From Sphingomonas telluris (GTDB lineage Bacteria; Pseudomonadota; Alphaproteobacteria; Sphingomonadales; Sphingomonadaceae): DNA of 64,000 nt. Of this stretch, positions 44,399 to 51,862 are shown one piece after another (positions within the stretch are counted from its first letter, which is position 1; every line of letters begins with the position of its first letter). The notes under the pieces are model-generated. The model was not told where the DNA came from and ran no database searches. It saw only the letters and a program-made list of their open reading frames with translations. Where the stretch lies: positions 558,001 to 622,000 of the forward strand of contig NZ_JAKZHW010000001.1 of assembly GCF_022568775.1 (NCBI RefSeq). The letters run 5' to 3'. The translations under genes were made by a program, and so were the position numbers.

Positions 44399-45600
44399 TG
44401 AGCAAGGAAGTCCACAACGGCCCGACCGACGAGACCCAGGCCCGGGGTACGCCCTATAGCGGCGATCCTGAGGGCGGCGCGGGTCTGGAGCAGCCCACTC
44501 TCGACAAGCTTCCACTGGACGAATGGCACCGGCGCCACGGCGGCCGGATGGTGCCCTTCGCCGGCTACGAGATGCCCGTCCAGTACGAAGGGATCATGGT
44601 CGAGCATCTCTGGACCCGCGAGAATGCCGGCCTGTTCGACGTCAGCCACATGGGCCAGCTGCTAGTGCACGGCAACCATGTCGATGTCGCGCTGGAGACG
44701 CTTCTACCGGGCGAACTGAAGCTGCTCGGTGACATGAAGCTCCGCTATTCGGTGCTTCTCGCCGAAGACGGCGGCATCATCGACGACCTGATGGCGACCC
44801 GCCGCGGCGAGGAATTCTACGTCGTGGTCAACGGCGCGACGAAGCACGAGGACATAGACATCCTGCAGCACCGGCTGCCGAAATATGTCGTCGTCGATCA
44901 TATGCGGGAGCAGGCGCTGCTGGCGCTCCAGGGGCCGAAGGCGGCCGAAGTGCTCGAGGCCATGGCGCCCGGCGTTTCGGATCTCGGCTTCATGCAGGGT
45001 GGACCGTTTCGCGCGGGCGGCCATCCGGTCTGGATCAGCCGTTCCGGCTATACCGGTGAGGACGGATTCGAGATTTCGGTCCCCTCGGTTGCGGCACAGA
45101 CGATCGCCGACTGGCTCGTAGGCGACGAGCGGGTGAAGCCGATCGGGCTTGGCGCTCGCGACTCCCTTCGCCTTGAGGCCGGTCTGCCCCTCTACGGCCA
45201 CGACCTGGACCGCAGCACGACGCCGGTCATGGCGGGTCTCTCCTTCGCCATCGGCAAGCGCCGCCGCGCGGAAGGCGGCTTCTCGGGCGACATGCGCATC
45301 CTCGCCGAACTTCGGGACGGTCCCGCGCAGAAGCGCGTCGGGCTCGATGTCGAGGGTCGCCAGCCGGTGCGCGAGGGCGCTCTCATTCTCGACGGGGAAG
45401 GCAATGAAGTCGGCCGGATCACCAGCGGCGGCTTCTCGCCCTCGCTGCAGCGGCCGATCGCCATGGGCTACGTCGCAAGCCATCTCGCCGAAATGGGCAC
45501 GACGCTGAAGGCCGAGCAGCGCGGAAAGCTGTTCGACGTGCGCGTCACGACGATGCCGTTCGTCCCCCACCGCTATCACCGCAAGGGAGCAAATGCATGA
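44398..45600 (+). CDS. gcvT: Glycine cleavage system T protein (aminomethyltransferase)
   Basis: 400 residues from ATG 44398 (GGAG upstream). The GcvT core starts near residue 42 with HGGRMVPFAGYEMPVQYEGIM, continues with FDVSHMGQL, the tetrahydrofolate-site region SGYTGEDGFEIS and GLGARDSLRLEAGLPLYGHDLD. The first ~40 residues (KEVHNGPTDETQARG...) are polar, Gly/Pro-rich and not part of the family fold. It transfers the methylene group to tetrahydrofolate, releasing ammonia. ATGA overlap with gcvH. Under the glycine riboswitch. Confidence 0.95.
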   Translation: MSKEVHNGPTDETQARGTPYSGDPEGGAGLEQPTLDKLPLDEWHRRHGGRMVPFAGYEMPVQYEGIMVEHLWTRENAGLFDVSHMGQLLVHGNHVDVALETLLPGELKLLGDMKLRYSVLLAEDGGIIDDLMATRRGEEFYVVVNGATKHEDIDILQHRLPKYVVVDHMREQALLALQGPKAAEVLEAMAPGVSDLGFMQGGPFRAGGHPVWISRSGYTGEDGFEISVPSVAAQTIADWLVGDERVKPIGLGARDSLRLEAGLPLYGHDLDRSTTPVMAGLSFAIGKRRRAEGGFSGDMRILAELRDGPAQKRVGLDVEGRQPVREGALILDGEGNEVGRITSGGFSPSLQRPIAMGYVASHLAEMGTTLKAEQRGKLFDVRVTTMPFVPHRYHRKGANA

Positions 45601-45968
45601 CGGTCTACTTCACCCGCGAACATGAATGGGTCCGCGTGGACGGCGATACGGCGACGGTCGGCATTTCCGATCACGCGCAGGAGGCTTTGGGTGACATCGT
45701 TTTCGCCGAAGTGCCCGAGGCCGGGCGCACGCTCGCGAAGGGGCAGGAAGCGGCGGTCGTCGAATCGGTGAAGGCAGCTTCGGACGTCTACTCGCCGGTC
45801 GCGGGCGAAGTGACCGAAGGCAACCAGGCGGTCGCCGACGATCCCGCGCTGATCAACCGCGATCCCGAAGGCGAAGGTTGGTTCTTCAAGCTGCGCCTCG
45901 ACAATCCGGGAGAGCTTGAGGAACTCATGGGCGAGGCGTCCTACCGCGAGTGGGTGAAGACGCTCTGA
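45597..45968 (+). CDS. gcvH: Glycine cleavage system H protein
   Basis: 123 residues. The lipoyl attachment lysine is Lys59 in VVESVKAASDVYSP; EHEWVRV at the start and EGWFFKLRLDNPGELEEL near the end are characteristic. It carries the aminomethyl intermediate between P, T and L proteins on its lipoate, which LipB (at 5.6-6.2 kb) helps attach. Start overlaps the gcvT stop. The following methyltransferase starts within its last 19 bases. Confidence 0.97.
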   Translation: MTVYFTREHEWVRVDGDTATVGISDHAQEALGDIVFAEVPEAGRTLAKGQEAAVVESVKAASDVYSPVAGEVTEGNQAVADDPALINRDPEGEGWFFKLRLDNPGELEELMGEASYREWVKTL

Positions 45969-46714
45969 CCGAAATAGCCGCCTCGACCAGCAGCTGGGAC
46001 GCTGCGGACTATGCCCGGATCGGACGGTTCGTCTCCGATCTGGGGGAGGCCGCGCTGGATCTGCTCGACCCGCAGCCGGGCGAGCGGATCCTCGACGTCG
46101 GCTGCGGCGACGGCGCGCTGACCCACAAGATCATCGAGCGCGGTGCCGAGGTGATCGGGGTCGACAATTCGCCCGAACTGGTGGCCGCAGCGCGCGCTAT
46201 CGGCATCGAAGTGCTAGAGATGGACGCAGCGGACATGACGTTCGCTGCCGAGTTCGATGCGGCCTTCACCAACGCGGCGCTGCACTGGATGCTCGACAAG
46301 GAGCGCGTTGCTCGCGCCACGTTCCAGGCGCTGAAGCCTGGCGGCCGCTTTGCGGGCGAGATGGGCGGCGAGGGCAATCTGCGCCGGCTTCGCGAGGCGC
46401 TCGATGCGGAGCTCGTCGCTCGTGGCTACCCGCCGCCGCTCGAATCCTCGAACTGGTATCCGTCGGTCGAAGAGTTCGCCGACATCTACGAGGCTGCCGG
46501 ATTCGACGAGATCGATGCCCGGCTGATCGAGCGCCCAACGCCGCTGCCCAATGGGGTGGGGCAGTGGGTTACGACCTTTCGCCGCGGCTGGCTTGATCGC
46601 GCCGGCGTCCCGCAAGAGGACCGCGCCGACATTGCGCAAGCCGTCGCCGAGACCGTCGCTTCCGACAATGCCGATTACGTGCGCCTTCGCTTCATCATGA
46701 GGAAGCCGAAGTGA
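45950..46714 (+). CDS. Class I SAM-dependent methyltransferase within the gcv operon
   Basis: 254 residues from GTG 45950, which overlaps gcvH by 19 bases; no better start was found, so the N-terminus is uncertain. The SAM-binding core is ILDVGCGDGALTHKIIERG (motif I), VIGVDNSPELV (motif II) and NAALHWMLDKERVARATFQALKPGG (motif III/IV). It resembles trans-aconitate/biotin-type small-molecule methyltransferases, with a C-terminal section WVTTFRRGWLDRAG. Why it is in the glycine operon is unknown; glycine cleavage makes methylene-THF, which feeds SAM. Confidence 0.85.
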   Translation: MGEDALTEIAASTSSWDAADYARIGRFVSDLGEAALDLLDPQPGERILDVGCGDGALTHKIIERGAEVIGVDNSPELVAAARAIGIEVLEMDAADMTFAAEFDAAFTNAALHWMLDKERVARATFQALKPGGRFAGEMGGEGNLRRLREALDAELVARGYPPPLESSNWYPSVEEFADIYEAAGFDEIDARLIERPTPLPNGVGQWVTTFRRGWLDRAGVPQEDRADIAQAVAETVASDNADYVRLRFIMRKPK

Positions 46715-47103
46715 TCTGGCTTGCGATGTTCGCGCCAATCGAGCTGGCGCCCGCTCCGGCGCCGCCGGTCGCGACGACGATCGCCGCCATCCGGTCCGAT
46801 CCGCAGAAGTTTAACGGGCGAACCGTACGGCTGCAGGGCTGGGTGAACTCCTGCCGCTCGTTGTCGTGCGCCATCGATGAGCGCCCGGCCTCGGATCCCG
46901 AGGGTGCGGGAGAGCATCTTTCGATCGCGACCGATGCGAAGTTCGACCAGACGATCCAGCCGCTTTTGCCGACCTACGTCGAATTCGACGCACGCTTCGA
47001 CTCCGGCTGCGTCGTCCAAGTCTGCCTCGACCGCGCGCCCGACCTCACCGTGGTGAGCCTGCGCTCGGTCGTTTCCACTGAACCCCCGCCTTTCGAGAAT
47101 TAG
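46711..47103 (+). CDS. Small OB-fold-like protein, unknown
   Basis: 130 residues from GTG 46711, which overlaps the methyltransferase stop (GTGA). A hydrophobic Pro/Ala-rich start ([14 protein letters not shown]) may be a weak signal sequence. The pattern [19 protein letters not shown] followed by a second Cys and VVQVC resembles a beta-barrel of OB type with four Cys (about residues 48, 53, 100, 104), which could form disulphides. Unknown function. gcvPA starts one base after its stop, so it is firmly inside the operon. Confidence 0.7.
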   Translation: MIWLAMFAPIELAPAPAPPVATTIAAIRSDPQKFNGRTVRLQGWVNSCRSLSCAIDERPASDPEGAGEHLSIATDAKFDQTIQPLLPTYVEFDARFDSGCVVQVCLDRAPDLTVVSLRSVVSTEPPPFEN

Positions 47104-47104
47104 G

Positions 47105-48463
47105 ATGCGATACCTTCCACTTTCCGAAGCCGACCGCGGCGAGATGCTGCAAGCCGTCGGGGCCTCCGCCATCGACGATCTCTTTTGCGACGTCCCGGCG
47201 GATGCGCTGCTTGCCGGACCGATAGCCGAGCTTCCGGCTCATGCGTCCGAGCTTGCCGTGGAGCGCCAACTGACGGCGCTGTCGCGCAAGAACCTTGCCG
47301 CCGGCGAGGTGCCGTTCTTCCTCGGCTGCGGCGCCTACAAGCACCACATCCCGGCGAGCGTCGATCATATCATTCAGCGCGGGGAATTCCTGACGGCCTA
47401 CACGCCGTATCAGCCGGAAATCGCTCAGGGCACGCTGCAGGTGCTCTTCGAATTCCAGACGCAGGTCGCGCGCCTCCTCGGCTGTGAGGTCGCCAACGCC
47501 TCGATGTACGACGGCTCGACGGCTTGCTGGGAAGCGATCGTCATGGCGCGGCGGATCACGAGGCGGACGAAGGCGATCCTCTCGTCGGGCTTGCACCCGC
47601 ATTACGTCAGCGTCGCGAACACGATGGCGAAGTTCACGGGCGACGTTCTCAACACGTCGCTGCCCGAGCTGAACGCCGCAACTGACGCCGACAAGCTGAT
47701 TGCAGCCATCGACGGCGAAACGAGCGCGGTCGTCGTCCAATACCCGGACATTCTCGGTCGGATTACCGACCTGACTCCGATCGCCGAAGCTGCTCACGCA
47801 AATGGCGCTTTGCTCATCGCAGTGGTGACGGAGCCCGTCGCGCTCGGCCTGATCCGCTCGCCGGGCGAAATGGGCGCGGACATCGTGGTCGGCGAGGGCC
47901 AATCTATCGGCGTCGGGCTGCAGTTCGGCGGGCCGTACGTCGGTCTGTTCGCCACCCGCGAGAAATACGTTCGCCAGATGCCCGGCCGCCTCGCGGGCGA
48001 GACGGTCGATGCCGAGGGGAAGCGCGGCTTCGTGCTGACGCTCTCGACGCGCGAGCAGCATATCCGCCGCGAAAAGGCGACGTCGAACATCTGCACCAAC
48101 TCCGGCCTCTGCGCTTTAGCGTTCTCGGTCCACATGAGCCTGCTCGGCGAGAAGGGGCTGCGGCAGCTCGCTCAGTTGAATCACGCGCGCGCGTGCGAGG
48201 TCGCGGACCGGCTGGCGGCGATCCCGGGCGTTCGGCTGGTCAACGACAGCTTCTTCAACGAATTCACGATCGAGCTGCCCGTCGAGGCTCGCCCCGTCGT
48301 TCGTCACCTTGCCGACAACGGCATCCTGGGCGGCGTTTCGCTCGGCCGTCTCTATCCGGGCGCCGATGCGCTTCAGAACGGGCTAGTCATCGCGGTCACC
48401 GAGACCGCGACCGACGAGGATATCGACGCCCTGGAAGCGGGCCTGAAGGAGGTGTGCAAGTGA
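47105..48463 (+). CDS. gcvPA: Glycine dehydrogenase (decarboxylating) subunit 1
   Basis: 452 residues. [20 protein letters not shown] start, the segment [39 protein letters not shown], and [15 protein letters not shown] are GcvPA signatures. It is the N-terminal half of the two-subunit P protein that decarboxylates glycine on PLP and passes the aminomethyl group to GcvH. The stop overlaps the gcvPB GTG. Confidence 0.96.
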   Translation: MRYLPLSEADRGEMLQAVGASAIDDLFCDVPADALLAGPIAELPAHASELAVERQLTALSRKNLAAGEVPFFLGCGAYKHHIPASVDHIIQRGEFLTAYTPYQPEIAQGTLQVLFEFQTQVARLLGCEVANASMYDGSTACWEAIVMARRITRRTKAILSSGLHPHYVSVANTMAKFTGDVLNTSLPELNAATDADKLIAAIDGETSAVVVQYPDILGRITDLTPIAEAAHANGALLIAVVTEPVALGLIRSPGEMGADIVVGEGQSIGVGLQFGGPYVGLFATREKYVRQMPGRLAGETVDAEGKRGFVLTLSTREQHIRREKATSNICTNSGLCALAFSVHMSLLGEKGLRQLAQLNHARACEVADRLAAIPGVRLVNDSFFNEFTIELPVEARPVVRHLADNGILGGVSLGRLYPGADALQNGLVIAVTETATDEDIDALEAGLKEVCK

Positions 48464-50025
48464 CCGTCAATCCTTCAGGCTGGCGGCCGTCGACTCGCGC
48501 GAACGAGCAGGGCGAAATGCAGACCGTGACCGGCAATCGGGCGCTGATGCTCGAAGAGCCGCTGCTGTTCGAGATCGGCTCGACCGAGCAGACCGGCGTC
48601 GACTTCCCCGAGTTCAAGGCGAACGCGGGCCGCCTCGGCGATCTGGAGCGCCATCGCGGTATCGGCTTGGCCGGGCTCAGCGAGCCGGAAGCCGTGCGGC
48701 ACTACACGCGGCTTTCGCGCCAGAATTACGCGATCGACCTCGGGCTCTTCCCGCTCGGATCGTGCACCATGAAGCACAACCCGCGGCTCAACGAGAAGGT
48801 CGCGCGACTCCCGGGCTTTGCGGACGCGCACCCGCTGCAGCCGATCGACAGTGTCCAGGGTGCGCTCGAGCTGATCGATCTGGTCGGCAACTGGCTGACG
48901 ACGCTCACGGGCATGCCGGCGGTGGCCATGAGCCCGAAGGCGGGGGCGCATGGCGAGCTGTGCGGCCTGCTCTGCATTCGCGCGGCGCTCGAAGCGCGCG
49001 GCGATGCACGCGAGGTCGTGCTTGTTCCGGAGAGCGCTCACGGGACGAACCCGGCAACGGCGGCCTTCGCCGGCTATCGCGTTGAGAACATCCCCGCGAA
49101 CAAGGCGGGCCGCGTCGACCTCGAAGCGCTGAAGACCCGGCTGGGGCCGGACGTCGCGGCGGTGATGATCACTAATCCGAACACGTGCGGCCTGTTCGAG
49201 CCGGACATGAAGGCGATCAGCGACGCGGTGCATGCGGCCGGTGCATTCGTCTATTGCGACGGAGCCAACTTCAACGCGATCGTCGGCAAGGTCCGTCCGG
49301 GCGACCTCGGCGTGGACGCGATGCACATCAACCTGCACAAGACTTTCTCCACACCGCACGGCGGTGGCGGTCCGGGTGCGGGTCCGGTCGTTCTCAGCGC
49401 CGCGCTAGCGCCCTTCGCTCCGCTCCCGTTCGTGGAGAAGCAGGGTGATCGCTTCGTCCTCGTCGAAGAAGAGACGGCCGAAGAGCATCACGCGCAGAGC
49501 TTCGGGCGCATGGTCGCGTTCCATGGGCAAATGGGCATGTTCACACGCGCGGCATCCTACATGCTGAGCCATGGCTCGGACGGTCTTCGGCAGGTTGCGG
49601 AGGATGCGGTTCTCAACGCGAACTACATCCTGCGCTCGCTCGAGGACCTGCTGGATGCGCCGTTCGGCCCGAGCGGCCCTTGCATGCACGAGGCTCTCTT
49701 CTCCGATCGCGGCTTCGGCGAGGGGCTCAGCACGCTGGATCTCGCCAAGGCACTGATCGACGAGGGTTTCCATCCGATGACCATGTATTTCCCCTTGGTG
49801 GTGCATGGCGCGATGCTCGTCGAGCCGACCGAGACGGAATCGAGGGCGAGCCTCGACCAGTTCATCGCCGCGTTCCGCTCGATCGCCGAGCGGGCCAAGG
49901 CGGGGGACGAAAGACTGAAGGCTGCCCCGGTCTATGCGCCGCGGCGCCGCCTCGACGAGACGCTCGCCGCGCGCAAGCCGGTGCTGGTCTACAAGGACGC
50001 GGAGCCGGCCCAAGCGGCGGAGTAG
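48460..50025 (+). CDS. gcvPB: Glycine dehydrogenase (decarboxylating) subunit 2
   Basis: 522 residues from GTG 48460 with GGAGG eight bases before, overlapping gcvPA (GTGA). Key motifs: [45 protein letters not shown] and [20 protein letters not shown] with the PLP-binding lysine. Gives the catalytic half of the P protein with gcvPA. The first ~20 residues are a lineage extension. DUF938 follows directly with no gap. Confidence 0.96.
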   Translation: MTVNPSGWRPSTRANEQGEMQTVTGNRALMLEEPLLFEIGSTEQTGVDFPEFKANAGRLGDLERHRGIGLAGLSEPEAVRHYTRLSRQNYAIDLGLFPLGSCTMKHNPRLNEKVARLPGFADAHPLQPIDSVQGALELIDLVGNWLTTLTGMPAVAMSPKAGAHGELCGLLCIRAALEARGDAREVVLVPESAHGTNPATAAFAGYRVENIPANKAGRVDLEALKTRLGPDVAAVMITNPNTCGLFEPDMKAISDAVHAAGAFVYCDGANFNAIVGKVRPGDLGVDAMHINLHKTFSTPHGGGGPGAGPVVLSAALAPFAPLPFVEKQGDRFVLVEEETAEEHHAQSFGRMVAFHGQMGMFTRAASYMLSHGSDGLRQVAEDAVLNANYILRSLEDLLDAPFGPSGPCMHEALFSDRGFGEGLSTLDLAKALIDEGFHPMTMYFPLVVHGAMLVEPTETESRASLDQFIAAFRSIAERAKAGDERLKAAPVYAPRRRLDETLAARKPVLVYKDAEPAQAAE

Positions 50026-50676
50026 GTGGGCGACCGGCGCTTCTACGAAGCTCCCGCCGGGAGCCAGGCGCGCCGCTCCGCTCCTGCAGCGCTCCGCAAT
50101 CGCGAGCCGATTGCGGATGTGCTTCGTCAATGGTTACCGGAGAGCGGTACCGTACTCGAAGTCGCGAGCGGGACCGGCGAACACGCGGTGTATTTCGCGG
50201 AACGCTTCCCCGGCCTCGATTGGCAGGCGAGCGACACGCATCCGGACGCGCTCGCATCGCTCGCCGCGCGGCGGAATGAAGCTGCCCTGCCGAACCTGCT
50301 TGCGCCTGTCGTCATCGATGCCTCGCAGGCCGACTGGCCTGTCGACCGTGCCGATGCCGTGCTCAACATCAACATGGCGCACATCAGCCCTTGGAGCGCT
50401 TCGCTCGGCTTGATCGCGGGCGCGACACGCGTGCTGGAGACGGGTGGTCCGTTGATCCTCTACGGGCCGTGGCTGAAGGACGACCTCGAGACCGCCCCAT
50501 CGAACGTCGCGTTCGACGCCGAGCTGAAGCGCCGCGATTCTGCATGGGGCCTTCGCCGCGTCGAAGATTTCGCGGACGCGGCATCGCGCGCCGGTTTCGT
50601 TCTGGCCCAAACCCGCCAAATGCCCGCCAACAACCTCATGCTGCTGTTCAGGCTGACGAATTCGCCTCGCACTTAA
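50026..50676 (+). CDS. DUF938-family SAM-dependent methyltransferase
   Basis: 216 residues from GTG 50026, immediately after the gcvPB stop. The DUF938 signature RFYEAPAGSQARRSAPAALRNREPIADVL is summarised: residues 5-12 and then RNREPI; it continues with VLEVASGTGEHAVYFAERFP (SAM motif I) and MAHISPWSASLGLIAGATRVL. Probably a small-molecule methyltransferase. Last gene of the gcv operon by spacing; function unknown, but this is the second methyltransferase in it. Confidence 0.88.
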   Translation: MGDRRFYEAPAGSQARRSAPAALRNREPIADVLRQWLPESGTVLEVASGTGEHAVYFAERFPGLDWQASDTHPDALASLAARRNEAALPNLLAPVVIDASQADWPVDRADAVLNINMAHISPWSASLGLIAGATRVLETGGPLILYGPWLKDDLETAPSNVAFDAELKRRDSAWGLRRVEDFADAASRAGFVLAQTRQMPANNLMLLFRLTNSPRT

Positions 50677-50705
50677 GCAAAGCTTTACCTCGCTCGTTTA
50701 TCTCG

Positions 50706-51122
50706 ATGCGCATGGACGCTAGCAACTGTCAGAATCGGCGATCGCGTCGTTCTCAGGTCCTGCTTACGGCAGAGATCGAGCACGCGGGTGCGACCCAATC
50801 GGTGAAACTCCGCAACATGTCTGCGGACGGCGCGCTTGTGGAAAGCAAGTCGCTGCCGATCGAAGGCACGCCGGTGGTGTTCTGCCGCAAGGAATTGTGC
50901 GTCCAAGGCAAGGTCGTCTGGGTGAACGGCAGTTTCGCCGGCATCGCCTTCAATTCGAAGCTGAACCCGGAAGAAGTGCTTCGGCACATTCCGCAGCCCC
51001 GGCCGAAGATTCAGCCGCGTGCATACCGTCCAGGTTTCACGCCTCGGTCGATGACCTCCGAACAGCAGCGCCTGGCGGAAAGCTGGATCTGGAGCCCGGG
51101 CGCGAATCGCCCAGGCGAGTGA
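50706..51122 (+). CDS. PilZ-domain protein
   Basis: ATG at 50706 (a second Met at 50712) gives 138 residues. The c-di-GMP binding motifs are RRSRR (RxxxR at residues 11-15) and MSADGALVES (D/N-x-S-x-x-G type), then VQGKVVWVNGSFAGIAF, a typical PilZ beta-barrel. A ~45-residue C-terminal tail follows. TTAAGCAAAGCTTTACC lies at 50675-50691, upstream of the start. Convergent with the tandem PilZ gene; the stops are only 1 base apart. Confidence 0.85.
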   Translation: MRMDASNCQNRRSRRSQVLLTAEIEHAGATQSVKLRNMSADGALVESKSLPIEGTPVVFCRKELCVQGKVVWVNGSFAGIAFNSKLNPEEVLRHIPQPRPKIQPRAYRPGFTPRSMTSEQQRLAESWIWSPGANRPGE

Positions 51123-51123
51123 A

Positions 51124-51762
51124 CTAACCGGCGGCGCGCAGCAGCTCGCGTTGCGATTGAAGCCAGTCGACCAATTCCCTGAGGGCAAGAAGCCGACTGA
51201 AGGTGATCCCGTAGCAGGAGCCTTCGCGCCAGCGGATGACGCCCGGCTGCGGGCGCAGACCGGGAATCGCCACGACCACTTCCGAACCAATCGGCAGACT
51301 GCTGTTCGATTCGACCTTGAGGCCGCCCTGTGAAATGTCGTGCGCGCGCATGCCGTAGACTTGCGCGCCGAGCCTGATCGAGGCGATGCAGCGCACTTCG
51401 ACGCGCGGCATGCGCGGGCGCGGACCGTCCATAGAGTTCGCGAGAAGCTCGACGACGTCGATGCGCTTGTCGAACTCCACGCCGGCGGAACCGTCCTGGA
51501 TCCAGCTGACACGGCCCGAGATCTGCTCCCCGCGCTTCAGCTCGACGGAAACGCGCATGTCTTGCGTCAGCGGGCAATAAGCGCGGATCATCATGCCGCC
51601 GGCAGAGATGTTCTTGATTAGGCAAAGCTCGCGGCGGTCGCCGATGTTGAGCGAACCGACGCGGAAGAGCGTCAGGTGGCGCTCATCGTCGCGACGTTCC
51701 GCGGGTTCCGGCGTATGCTCGGAGAACGAGTACAGAGTGGTCTCGACCGGTTGTTTCTGCAC
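51124..51762 (-). CDS. Tandem PilZ-domain protein
   Basis: 212 residues with two PilZ-like modules. Module 1 (about residues 20-105): RRDDERHLTLFRVG, LIKNISAGGMMIRAY and VSWIQDGSAGVEFD. Module 2 (about 115-205): RPRMPRVEVRCIAS, AHDISQGGLKVESN and GVIRWREGSCYGITFS. The first has RxxxR-like basic residues and the second PRVEVR; both keep the x-I-S-x-x-G motif. Likely a c-di-GMP sensor with two binding modules. The 138-residue PilZ gene ends next to it on the other strand. Confidence 0.82.
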   Translation of the reverse strand: MQKQPVETTLYSFSEHTPEPAERRDDERHLTLFRVGSLNIGDRRELCLIKNISAGGMMIRAYCPLTQDMRVSVELKRGEQISGRVSWIQDGSAGVEFDKRIDVVELLANSMDGPRPRMPRVEVRCIASIRLGAQVYGMRAHDISQGGLKVESNSSLPIGSEVVVAIPGLRPQPGVIRWREGSCYGITFSRLLALRELVDWLQSQRELLRAAG

Positions 51763-51862
51763 TCGTCGCTCCGCCCCATATCTCTCCCGAGCACATCATC
51801 GATATCGGTTGGCCCTTACCAGATCGTTGACCTTTGCACCGGCTTGGACCGTTCGTCGCAAA

